DNA of 64,000 bases, taken from contig NZ_FYEW01000001.1 in NCBI RefSeq assembly GCF_900187375.1, forward strand, positions 1,426,001 through 1,490,000. The letters run 5' to 3'. Of this stretch, positions 57,079 to 64,000 are shown piece after piece. A program made the translations under genes and the position numbers. Numbering within the stretch: the stretch's first letter is position 1; every line of letters begins with the position of its first letter. Below the pieces are notes generated by a model that worked only from the letters and a program-made list of their open reading frames with translations, had not been told where the DNA came from and did no database searches. The stretch is from Hymenobacter gelipurpurascens. Lineage in GTDB: Bacteria > Bacteroidota > Bacteroidia > Cytophagales > Hymenobacteraceae.

Positions 57079-57750
57079 CTACGCTAGTAGACTATCGACT
57101 TCCACGTTCCAGAACTTGCCGCTCTCAGGCCGGGCCTGAATGCCGCGAAACAAGCCCTCCGCCGACTGCTCAGTGGTGAAGGGGGCGCTGTCGCCGCCCA
57201 TACGGGTCTGCACCCAACCCGGGTGCATGGGCGTGACCGAGATGCCGCGCTCGGCTACGCGCTCGGCCAGGATAGCAGCGTACATGTTGATGGCGGCCTT
57301 GGAAATGCGGTAGGCGGGGCTGTCAGCGGCGGCGTGACTTACCAGGCCCATCTTCGAGGAGAGGAAAATGATTTGCCCTCCGTCGCGCACCAGCGGCAGC
57401 ATGGGCTCGGTGAAGAGAATGGTGCCGTCCACGTTGGTGGCGAAGGTATCGCGCAGGGCGGAGCGCTCGGGCGTAATCGTGCCCAGGTCGGAGCCGACCC
57501 CGGCGTTGTTCACTAGCAGGTCAATGCTGGGCGCGAGCTGGCCGATTTGAGCGACGGCCTGCGCGATGCTGGCGTCGTCGGTGACGTCCAGGGATATCAC
57601 GCTGAGGTTGGGATGGCTGAAATCAGCCATCTGGCCCGAGCGGGACGTGCCAATAACGCGGTAGCCTTCGGCCAGCAGTTTATGGGTAAGGGCCAGACCG
57701 ATGCCGCTGTTAGCGCCGGTTAAAACGGCAGTTTTTATTTGCGTGTTCAT
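57079..57750 (-). CDS. SDR family oxidoreductase
   Basis: This 223-residue short-chain dehydrogenase resembles carbonyl reductase/sniffer-like SDRs. The cofactor loop TGANSGIG is at residues 11-18, NNAG follows beta-4, the catalytic Ser is in FLSSKMG, and Tyr/Lys are in YRISKAA. Cofactor preference leans to NADPH from TSRSG after beta-2. It is the last gene of the long minus-strand operon controlled from 61433. The ATG at 57750 is chosen over a TTG one codon upstream. Confidence 0.94.
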   Translation of the reverse strand: MNTQIKTAVLTGANSGIGLALTHKLLAEGYRVIGTSRSGQMADFSHPNLSVISLDVTDDASIAQAVAQIGQLAPSIDLLVNNAGVGSDLGTITPERSALRDTFATNVDGTILFTEPMLPLVRDGGQIIFLSSKMGLVSHAAADSPAYRISKAAINMYAAILAERVAERGISVTPMHPGWVQTRMGGDSAPFTTEQSAEGLFRGIQARPESGKFWNVEVDSLLA

Positions 57751-57866
57751 CAAGAAGTTATGTTTAGAAAAAGTACTCGTGTTCCGGCTCTATGGCCGGC
57801 GTAAGGGTTGGCTCCTCCCAGTAAGAGAGGAGCACATACGGGGCCTTAATGGGTAGACCCCGCGGG

Positions 57867-58835
57867 TTAGGGAAGGACAACAATCTTGCCCCCCGCCGCA
57901 TTGCTCTCCATGAGCTGGTGCGCCTCGGCAATCTGGTCGAGCGAAAAGATGCGGCCGATGCCGAGCAGGACTTGGCCGGCTTCCACCGAGTCGATAAAGG
58001 TCTGCAGCGCGGCCGCAGGGGCCGTAATCTGGCCGCTGTCGTAAATGGTCAGGCTGACAGTGGCCGGAATAAACTCCATGGGCGCAAAGTCCGGGATAGA
58101 CCAGCTCTCGGAGAGCATACCCGTCATGCAGCCGACGCCCCCGGGCTTGATGCAGGCCAGCGAATCCTGCAGGGTGGTGGCACCGACCAATTCCAGCACC
58201 TTGTCCACGCCCTCGGGGCAGAGCGCCCGGACTGGCCCTAGCAGCTGGCCATTGTCGACGAGCACGTGCGTGGCGCCGTTGGCGGTGAGCAGGTCGGCCT
58301 TGGCCGCACTTCGGGTGGTAGCCAGCACCGTCAGGCCAGCGTTGCGAGCCACTTGCGCGGCCAGCAGCCCCACCGAAGAGGTGCCGCCCCGGATGAGCAG
58401 CGTTTCGCCCGCCTGGATTTTCAGGGCCAGGTGCAGCGAGCCGTACACCGTCTGGAACATTTCGGGAATGGCCCCGAGCTGCGGCCAAGGCAGCTGACTG
58501 CGAAATGGATACAGGATGCTTTTGGGCACCACCGTATACTCGGCATAACTGCCGTCGTAGTCCCGGCCCATGCCCCCCATCAGGGCCGCCACCTGCTGGC
58601 CGGGCTGGTACTGACCTGAAGGGTCCTGCACCACTTCGCCGACGCACTCGATGCCCAGCACCCGTGGAAATTGCACCCCCGGCGAGAGTCCTTTGCGGGT
58701 CATCAGCTCGGAGCGGTTCAGCCCGAAGGCGCGCACCCGCAGCAGCACCTGCCCCGATTGGGGAGTGGGCACGGGGCGCTCTTCAAGTTGAAACTGGTCG
58801 GCGCCACCGGGGCGGGGCAAGACGGCTGCTTTCAT
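57867..58835 (-). CDS. Zinc-independent quinone oxidoreductase-like MDR protein
   Basis: This 322-residue medium-chain reductase starts MKAAVLPRPGGADQFQLEER and has the GroES-like fold followed by the NADPH loop RGGTSSVGLLAAQVARNAGL. No zinc-ligand cysteines are present, as in QOR/crotonyl-CoA-reductase-like proteins. It would reduce quinones or enones with NADPH. It lies between the SDR gene (116-base gap) and the SnoaL-like genes on the same strand. Confidence 0.93.
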   Translation of the reverse strand: MKAAVLPRPGGADQFQLEERPVPTPQSGQVLLRVRAFGLNRSELMTRKGLSPGVQFPRVLGIECVGEVVQDPSGQYQPGQQVAALMGGMGRDYDGSYAEYTVVPKSILYPFRSQLPWPQLGAIPEMFQTVYGSLHLALKIQAGETLLIRGGTSSVGLLAAQVARNAGLTVLATTRSAAKADLLTANGATHVLVDNGQLLGPVRALCPEGVDKVLELVGATTLQDSLACIKPGGVGCMTGMLSESWSIPDFAPMEFIPATVSLTIYDSGQITAPAAALQTFIDSVEAGQVLLGIGRIFSLDQIAEAHQLMESNAAGGKIVVLP

Positions 58836-58965
58836 GGGAATGCGATAATGGTCAGCTAACAAGATGGCTCAGCGTTCTTGCCAGCATACGTTGGCGAAGG
58901 AGAAGTGCCGCTAAACGTTGCGGTTAGAATGACCGGAACGATCCGCTGGCCCCATCCCGCGCTGA

Positions 58966-59358
58966 TTAGGCAGCCTGCACGCTGTTGAAGATGTAGCAAA
59001 AGATTTTCCAGCCCTGGGGCTGCTGACGCAGCACGAAGAAGTCGCGGCTGCGGCGACCTAGTTCCCGCTGGGTGGCGCGCTCGGTGCTGCGGGTGCTGGC
59101 CGTGGCGCGCACAAAGCAGTAAGCCCCATCCACCGCCACGGATTCGACCGCGAAGTCGATCTGAAACTCCTCCTTGGCAAAGAAGGCTTCTGCGCGGGCC
59201 AGAAGTTCGCTGACCGGAAGGGTCGTGAGGCCTTCGGGCATGAATACCCCGTCCGGAGTGTAGAAGGAGGCCAGGGCAGCGGTATCGGCCGAGTTCAGGG
59301 CCTGAGCGTACTGAGTTAGCAGGTGCTCAGCGGCCAGGGTTTCCGGTTGCGTAGACAT
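58966..59358 (-). CDS. SnoaL-like/DUF4440 cytoplasmic protein
   Basis: This 130-residue NTF2-fold protein (AAEHLLTQYAQALNSADTAA, FYTPDGVFMPEGLTTLP, C-terminal GWKIFCYIFNSV) lacks a signal peptide, unlike its four relatives in the window. It starts 3 bases after the stop of the related lipoprotein gene at 59362, so the two are paralogues in one transcript. Confidence 0.88.
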   Translation of the reverse strand: MSTQPETLAAEHLLTQYAQALNSADTAALASFYTPDGVFMPEGLTTLPVSELLARAEAFFAKEEFQIDFAVESVAVDGAYCFVRATASTRSTERATQRELGRRSRDFFVLRQQPQGWKIFCYIFNSVQAA

Positions 59359-59361
59359 GGT

Positions 59362-59859
59362 TTACTGGGGCGCGTTGAAGATGTAACGAGCGATTTTCCA
59401 CTGGCCGCTTTCTTTCACCAGCACCCACTGCTCGCGGAAGCTCACCTTGGCGCTAGGGCCGGAGGGTTTTACCAGCTGGGTACCACTGGAGGTGGACGTG
59501 GCGAAGGCGTAGTCGCTAGTTACCACCGTGATGTTGGCCGGGGTGAAGGCAAGCGTGAGCGTCACGGCGCTGAACAGGCCATCGAAGGCGGCACGCACTT
59601 GGGTTTGGCCGGTGGCCGTCGGCGAACCCGGAGCAGCAAATACCCCATCCTGAGCGAAAAGCGTGGTGACGGTGGCGGCATTCGACGCATTCAGCGCCGT
59701 GCCGTAGTTGGTGAGCAGCTGCTGAATGGCAGTTTTCTCTGCCGTGGTATCCACGGCGGGCGTGGCAGTAGTCTTGTCGTCGTCCTTGTCGCAGGAAAGG
59801 AGAGCCGGCGTCAAAGCGAGAGCGAAAACCAGGGTGCGGAATACGTTGGGCAGGTTCAT
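59362..59859 (-). CDS. SnoaL-like/DUF4440 lipoprotein
   Basis: This 165-residue lipoprotein has its lipobox at PALLSC (Cys23), a short Asp/Lys/Thr-rich linker and one NTF2-like domain (AIQQLLTNYGTALNASNAAT, FAQDGVFAAPGSPTATGQTQ, GQWKIARYIFN). The domain is close to that of the 54981 product. It is probably held at the outer membrane. It lies in the minus-strand operon, 121 bases from the PPC-domain gene. Confidence 0.9.
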   Translation of the reverse strand: MNLPNVFRTLVFALALTPALLSCDKDDDKTTATPAVDTTAEKTAIQQLLTNYGTALNASNAATVTTLFAQDGVFAAPGSPTATGQTQVRAAFDGLFSAVTLTLAFTPANITVVTSDYAFATSTSSGTQLVKPSGPSAKVSFREQWVLVKESGQWKIARYIFNAPQ

Positions 59860-59980
59860 AAATGTAGGGGAAAGGGGGAAAAGTGAATGGTGAAAAATGC
59901 GTTGCGTAGGGCCCGACCCACCGCGGCAGAACCGGAGGTCAGTAGCCGGCTGGTCAACCCGAGGCGGCGCCAGTAAGCAG

Positions 59981-60559
59981 TTAGTTGGTTAGGTCCGGGT
60001 CAATCAGGTTGGCGTCGAACTCGGCGTTGTGCTTTTTGTAGAGCGGGGTGGGCTCCACGGTCACGAACAGCTCCACCGTAGGGCCGGAAATCAGCTCGAA
60101 CAGGTGGCCCCCGTGCAAGAGGCCATCGAAGGTGGCCAGGCTTACGTGGGTATGCGCCACCGGCTTGTCGCCTAGCAGGGTAATGTTGCCGGTGAGCGAC
60201 GCCACCTCGACGGGTTCGGCGAAAGGGATGACTTTGAACTGCTTGCGGTCGTAGTCATACACCCCAATCTTGGCCGAGAAGGCATCCCCAATGGCCTGGT
60301 AGTGGGCGTTTTTGACGTGGTACTGCTGGGCAAACTTGGTCAGGCCCGCCACGATTTCGTCGCCCTTGGCGAAGACCAACAGGTAGGTTTTGGTTTGCCC
60401 GTTGGTGCTGAGGAGCTTCGTTTTGACCCCGGGCGCTTTGCTCACGTCCACGGGCTTCGCGCTCGAGGTGCCGATATACTCCTGGGCCTGGGTAGTCAGG
60501 GCGCTGCTAGCTACGAATAAGGCCGTGGCGGCGAGGTACTTCAAGAAGGAAAAACGCAT
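59981..60559 (-). CDS. Exported PPC (DUF296) domain protein
   Basis: This 192-residue protein has a signal peptide (RFSFLKYLAATALFVASSAL to TTQAQ) followed by a PPC/DUF296 domain (TYLLVFAKGDEIVAGLTKFA, HYQAIGDAFSAKIGVYDYDR, HTHVSLATFDGLLHGGHLFE). In plants this fold occurs in AT-hook DNA-binding proteins; many bacterial forms stand alone with unknown role. Export makes DNA binding unlikely here. The conserved His residues (HTHVSL, HGGHLFE) could hold a metal. It follows the hydrolase gene by 7 bases. Confidence 0.9.
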   Translation of the reverse strand: MRFSFLKYLAATALFVASSALTTQAQEYIGTSSAKPVDVSKAPGVKTKLLSTNGQTKTYLLVFAKGDEIVAGLTKFAQQYHVKNAHYQAIGDAFSAKIGVYDYDRKQFKVIPFAEPVEVASLTGNITLLGDKPVAHTHVSLATFDGLLHGGHLFELISGPTVELFVTVEPTPLYKKHNAEFDANLIDPDLTN

Positions 60560-60566
60560 CGGAGTA

Positions 60567-61433
60567 TTACTTAATGAAAGGCACCATATCGGCCCAGGTG
60601 GCCGGGAAATTGATGAGGAAGGCCCCGTGCGAGGCATTGGGGACGATGGCCAGCTGGCTGCGGCGAATCATCCGGGCCGTGTTGAGCACGCGCTGCACGG
60701 GGTTACCCTCGTCCCGGTCGCCGGCCATGACCAACGTGGGGCACTGGATGGTTTGCAGCAGGGCTTTGTCCACGGTCAGGTGGCTGTACATGTTGCCTAC
60801 CTGGGTGAACATCTCCGCTAGGCGCTGGGGCTGGGGCATCAGCGCCAGTTGCTGGCGCATGTAGGCGCTGTCGAGGGCGAAGGCCTGCTGGGTGCTGAAG
60901 GTGAAGTCGCGCATGCCGGGGGCCAGCTCACTGGCGCCCATCACAATGAGCTTGCGCACCCGCTCGGGGTACATACTGGCCAGTTTAAAGGCCGTAAAGC
61001 CGCCGTCGCTGAAGCCGAACACGATGGCGCTGTCGCGGGTCGTGGCCTTGAGCACGGCCAGCACGTCACCTGCCCGCTGCTCATAGGTGAGCGGAGCCGT
61101 GCCCAGCTCCGACTTGCCGTGGCCGCGGGTGGAAACGGCAATGACCTGGTACTTGCGCGAGAGGCTGTCAATCAAGCGGCCCATCTCGTAGGTCGAGCCG
61201 AAAATGCCGCCGTGCAGCAGCACGAACGGCCGGCCCTTGCCGTACACCTCGTAGTAGATTTTGGCGTCGCCGGCCTGGGCGTAGTGTCCGGCCTTGGGGT
61301 TGTTGCCGTACTGAATGGCCCCCTTCGGGGAGGGCGCAGCCTGCAGGAAGGCCCGCAGGGGCTTGGCGGTACGCTGCTGGCCGAAAGCGGTGGAGGTGAA
61401 AAGGAGCAGTAAGAAGAGAAGTTGCCGAGTCAT
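60567..61433 (-). CDS. Exported alpha/beta hydrolase
   Basis: This 288-residue serine hydrolase has a signal peptide (TRQLLFLLLLFTSTAFGQ), the oxyanion loop PFVLLHGGIFGSTYEMGRL, nucleophile in FGFSDGGF, acid in MAGDRDEG and His in NASHGAFL. It is first gene of the minus-strand operon; the -7 element and palindrome lie directly upstream. The ATG at 61433 starts the signal peptide. Substrate unknown. Confidence 0.94.
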   Translation of the reverse strand: MTRQLLFLLLLFTSTAFGQQRTAKPLRAFLQAAPSPKGAIQYGNNPKAGHYAQAGDAKIYYEVYGKGRPFVLLHGGIFGSTYEMGRLIDSLSRKYQVIAVSTRGHGKSELGTAPLTYEQRAGDVLAVLKATTRDSAIVFGFSDGGFTAFKLASMYPERVRKLIVMGASELAPGMRDFTFSTQQAFALDSAYMRQQLALMPQPQRLAEMFTQVGNMYSHLTVDKALLQTIQCPTLVMAGDRDEGNPVQRVLNTARMIRRSQLAIVPNASHGAFLINFPATWADMVPFIK

Positions 61434-61455
61434 GATTGCATCGTTTAAAGCAATG

Positions 61456-61526
61456 CAAAGGTCCGGCAACGGGTCAGCCCCCACCCCTAAACAATCGTAA
61501 GAAATGGGCTTAAACTAGGTTAAGGG
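61456..61526 (-). promoter_or_regulatory. CTAG-centred palindrome plus -7 element on the minus strand (class I layout)
   Basis: On the minus strand the -7 element GACCTTTG lies at 61463-61456. The operator GGCTTAAACTAGGTTAAGGG (plus-strand reading, 61507-61526) matches the 54875 palindrome at 17 of 20 positions. Its centre 61516.5 is 53.5 bp from the -7 start, identical to the 54875 site. It sits 2 bases after the end of the Crp/Fnr gene. Confidence 0.75.
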
Positions 61527-61527
61527 T

Positions 61528-62130
61528 TCAGGCCTTGGGGACCCGGTCCTTGCGGATTTTGCTCAGGAATTCCGGCGTGATGCCCAGGTAGGAGGCAATC
61601 TGCGTGTTGGGCAGCCGCTGGGCCAGGTGAGGGTGCTGGTCCAGGAAATTCTGGTAGCGCTCCTCGGCGTTGGCGCTGATGCTTTGCAGGATGCGGTGTT
61701 GCAGCGCGATGTAGCCCCGCTCGACGAGAATGCGGAAGTTGCGGTCAAACTTGTGGAAGTGGGTAAACAGGTCCAGCAGGTCGGCGTGCTTGATCTGTAG
61801 CACCACGGAGGACTCCAGCGCCTCGATATAGACGCCGCTGGGCTTCTGCGCGTAAAAGCTGGCCAGGTCGGTCATCCACTCGTTTTCCACGGCAAACTGC
61901 AGGATGTGCTCCTTGCCGCCCTGGTCGACGGCGTACATCTTGAAGCCGCCACTCACCACGAAGGAGGCGTACTGGCAAATATCCCCCTGCTGCAGCAGGA
62001 AGGCCCGGCGTTTAATGGGGCGTTCCGTGAAGCGCGACGCAAACGCCTCTTCCTCTTCGTCCGTCAGGGGAAAATAGTCGTACTGGAAGTAGGCACTGAG
62101 AGCGGCTAGGGAGGCAGTGTGAGGCTTCAT
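61528..62130 (-). CDS. Crp/Fnr family transcriptional regulator (third)
   Basis: This 200-residue regulator has the cNMP-type barrel (FVVSGGFKMYAVDQGGKEHI, LQFAVENEWMTDLASFY) and the C-terminal winged helix TQIASYLGITPEFLSKIRK. It is a paralogue of the 868 and 42418 products. Its stop codon abuts the operator in front of the alpha/beta hydrolase operon, and a near-identical operator lies at 54875, so its regulon probably includes both. No redox Cys cluster is visible; the signal is unknown. Confidence 0.93.
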   Translation of the reverse strand: MKPHTASLAALSAYFQYDYFPLTDEEEEAFASRFTERPIKRRAFLLQQGDICQYASFVVSGGFKMYAVDQGGKEHILQFAVENEWMTDLASFYAQKPSGVYIEALESSVVLQIKHADLLDLFTHFHKFDRNFRILVERGYIALQHRILQSISANAEERYQNFLDQHPHLAQRLPNTQIASYLGITPEFLSKIRKDRVPKA

Positions 62131-62950
62131 GAGGGAATCTTATAGGTACGCGTGGCGGTGCAGAGAGTGCGGCGGCAATATAGAAGTGAATAAAGTCGAC
62201 TACCAGAAGCAAGGAGTTTGGATACCTTCTTTTCCATCGGGACGCCACTCCCATCAGGATGCCAGCTATGCTCTATACCCGCTGCATCGAACAATCTTCA
62301 CTAAAACTCAGGAACCATACCTGTCACGATGTGTTCCTTCGTGCCTTCCTCCCTCCTGCGCAAGGGTATGATGTTGGTGTGCTACCCTCCCGTATAGCTA
62401 ACTCCGTTTAGCATAACCTCTCCTTACTTCCTGCAGGCACTACCTCCAGTTATCGAGGGGCACTGATCATGTTGCTTATAGGAGTCGACTGGATGCCCCC
62501 CTGCGCAGTGAGTGAACCGGCCTGTGAGAAAAACTCTGGGGAGAATAGGTGAGACCTAAGTGCGCGCGAGTACATGGGTATACCACAAGATCCCCCACGC
62601 TTCGAGGCAACCTACCTACCCCCTATCTTGTGCAACAGCACTTCTGCTTCGGTCTTTGCCCTACTGCACGATCAGACGTTGCCTTATTCCTCCTGTATGA
62701 GGCAGCGTTACACCTATGTCACGGCCGCTTAAAAGTAGCACAAGCAAAAGGACTAAGCAGTTGAATATGTAACGTATAAAAGTTTATCTTTACTTATTCC
62801 CTGTTATAGATCTTGTACCTGCGAGTGTTTACTCCTGCAAGGCGGTTATTATCCGCTGTGCCTGAGAGCCTTATCTTGGCTTCGGCTGTGTTGTGTCGTG
62901 TTGTTGCCTGGTAGACAGTCCAGGGTATTCCTCTATTTTCCTTTCTCTTC
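62131..62950. other. Long non-coding leader before the second FG-GAP gene
   Basis: No credible gene. Bases 62392-62627 are homologous to 32150-32385. A possible promoter is TTG at 62761-62763 with TATCTTTA at 62785-62792. An AT-rich stretch runs from 62730 to 62820. Confidence 0.5.
62392..62627 (+). repeat. Dispersed repeat, copy 3 (long form)
   Basis: Shared blocks with copy 1 include AGCTAACTCC, CCTGCGCAGTG, AATAGGTGAG, GTATACCACAAGA and GCTTCGAGGCAACC in the same order and spacing. This copy is more diverged (for example CGCGCGAGTACATGGGTATA) but clearly homologous. It lies upstream of an FG-GAP gene, as does copy 1. Confidence 0.7.
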
Positions 62951-64000
62951 ATGGTACACCGTTATACTCGCGCTTTGCTGCTGGCAGGGGGGATGCTCCT
63001 GTGCGCACTGGATGGTTTCGCACAGTTACTGCAGATAATTCCTCCTAATATCACAAGCCTCGACCCGGTTCGAAACGCAGTAAGGGCTCCACGCACGACC
63101 AATGTGGCCGTTTCCTTTGACCAAGCGTTGAATACGACCGCAGAAACGCAGCAGGCGCTAAAGATATTTAGTGCGCAAGCGGGTGGAAGGAAAGCAGGGA
63201 CAGCTACCGTCAGTGGGGCCACGCTCACCTTCAATCCTGCTATTGACTTCAAGCCTGGCGAAACGGTGTTTGCCACCATCACCCAAGGCGTACAAAATAG
63301 TAGTGGCGCTTCCTTAGCCAAGCCGCACGTATACCAGTTCACCTCCGCCGCCAGAGCCAGCTCAGGTACATTCAATGGACTTTCCGTTGTACCCATGGGT
63401 CAAGGCCCTCGTGGTGTTGTGGCAGGTGATGTTGATGGAGATGGTGATGTAGACTTACTGGCAGCCAATATCAATTCAAACACCGTTACTGTAAGATTGA
63501 ATGATGGTGCCGGTAGTTTTAGTAACAGTACCGAAGTGCTTGTGGGGAGTAACCCTTGGGATGTGGCTCTTGGAGATGTGGATGCCGACGGTGACTTAGA
63601 TATAATCACCGGTAAGAGCGAGGGCACCACTGTGAGCGTAAGTATAAATAATGGCACCGGTGTTTTTAGCAGTTATTCCGAAGTATCTGCAGGTAACCAA
63701 CCCGTGAAAGTAGGGGTAGCAGATATTGATGGAGATGGTGACCTGGACCTGCTGGCTGGTAGTGTCAGCAGTTTTGCTGTGAGGCTGAATAGTGGTACGG
63801 GTAGCTTTAGCGCTGGGTCTGATGTACAGTTAGGAATCGGTCCTTGGAATAATATGGCACTAGGCGACGTAGATGCGGACGGTGACATCGATATACTTGT
63901 AAGCTCACCGTTTAATCTTGCCATAGAGGTCCTGCTGAATAACGGGGCCGGAAATTTCAGCGTAGGAACTTCAGTACCTGTTGACAACAATGTGACTGGC
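62951..64000 (+). CDS. FG-GAP repeat protein with SbsA-type Ig domain (3' end outside window)
   Basis: The first 350 codons are in the window with no stop. A signal peptide (VHRYTRALLLAGGMLLCALD to GFAQ) is followed by a bacterial Ig-like SbsA/Big_5 domain (PVRNAVRAPRTTNVAVSFDQ, FKPGETVFATITQGVQNSSG, KPHVYQFTSA) and then FG-GAP repeats, four in view, each with DVDGDGDVDLL-like calcium loops. It is probably a T9SS-exported surface protein like the 32752 product, but its C-terminus is not visible. It uses more AT-rich codons than most genes here. Confidence 0.92.
   Translation, partial: MVHRYTRALLLAGGMLLCALDGFAQLLQIIPPNITSLDPVRNAVRAPRTTNVAVSFDQALNTTAETQQALKIFSAQAGGRKAGTATVSGATLTFNPAIDFKPGETVFATITQGVQNSSGASLAKPHVYQFTSAARASSGTFNGLSVVPMGQGPRGVVAGDVDGDGDVDLLAANINSNTVTVRLNDGAGSFSNSTEVLVGSNPWDVALGDVDADGDLDIITGKSEGTTVSVSINNGTGVFSSYSEVSAGNQPVKVGVADIDGDGDLDLLAGSVSSFAVRLNSGTGSFSAGSDVQLGIGPWNNMALGDVDADGDIDILVSSPFNLAIEVLLNNGAGNFSVGTSVPVDNNVTG

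Overview
The window looks like accessory DNA from a GC-rich Bacteroidota species, most likely Hymenobacter or a close relative in Cytophagales. The evidence is Bacteroidota-type -7 promoter elements (TAnnTTTG or GAnnTTTG) in front of many genes, little sign of Shine-Dalgarno sites, a type IX secretion sorting domain, and Bacteroidota-restricted families such as DUF3871 and DUF6660. The assignment is inference: there is no rRNA, and I saw no tRNA, transposase, integrase, CRISPR array or replication origin. The contig type (chromosome or plasmid) cannot be decided.

Layout. 1-18.9 kb holds carbonyl and aldehyde metabolism: a partial SDR, a Crp/Fnr regulator with an enoyl-CoA hydratase/DUF1330 operon, a truncated AraC regulator, a RibD-like reductase, three aldo/keto reductases, an NAD(P)-binding protein, a Na+/H+ antiporter, a full AraC regulator, a PaoABC-type molybdenum aldehyde oxidoreductase, a zinc alcohol dehydrogenase, an orphan acyl carrier protein, and an exported CMD-family protein and flavodoxin. 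18.9-31.9 kb is a metal-resistance island: an HME-RND pump fused to its own outer-membrane factor, its adaptor, YnfA, a Fur-family regulator, a NicO-like transporter, a Zn/Cd P-type ATPase and DUF3703, with eroded remnants of an RND pump, a copper-binding four-helix protein and an ACR3 arsenite pump. 32-37.4 kb holds an FG-GAP surface protein between copies of a dispersed repeat, then a decayed mobile-element pair (AAA ATPase with in-frame TAG codons, frameshifted DUF3871). 37.5-42.3 kb holds lipoproteins, a PD-(D/E)XK protein and a secreted NucA-type nuclease. 42.4-62.1 kb returns to regulated detoxification cassettes: Crp/SnoaL/VOC dioxygenase/esterase/YceI, AraC/alcohol dehydrogenase, a TolC-HlyD-MFS efflux operon, panB, SnoaL/MFS, and a long minus-strand Crp-controlled operon. 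The window ends inside a second FG-GAP protein.

The main discovery is regulatory. Four promoters share a 21-bp-spaced TTTGAA direct repeat 35-36 bp upstream of the -7 element, which I assign to the AraC protein at 10649. Two further promoters share a different 21-bp-spaced element at 30 and 51 bp, assigned to the AraC protein at 46198. Four promoters carry CTAG-centred palindromes at exactly 29.5 bp (two) or 53.5 bp (two) from the -7 element, next to three Crp/Fnr genes. In four cases the order is regulator gene, operator, target operon on one strand. Together these suggest a set of self-contained, chemically inducible cassettes for electrophile and aldehyde detoxification. The regulator-operator assignments are inference from position and spacing.
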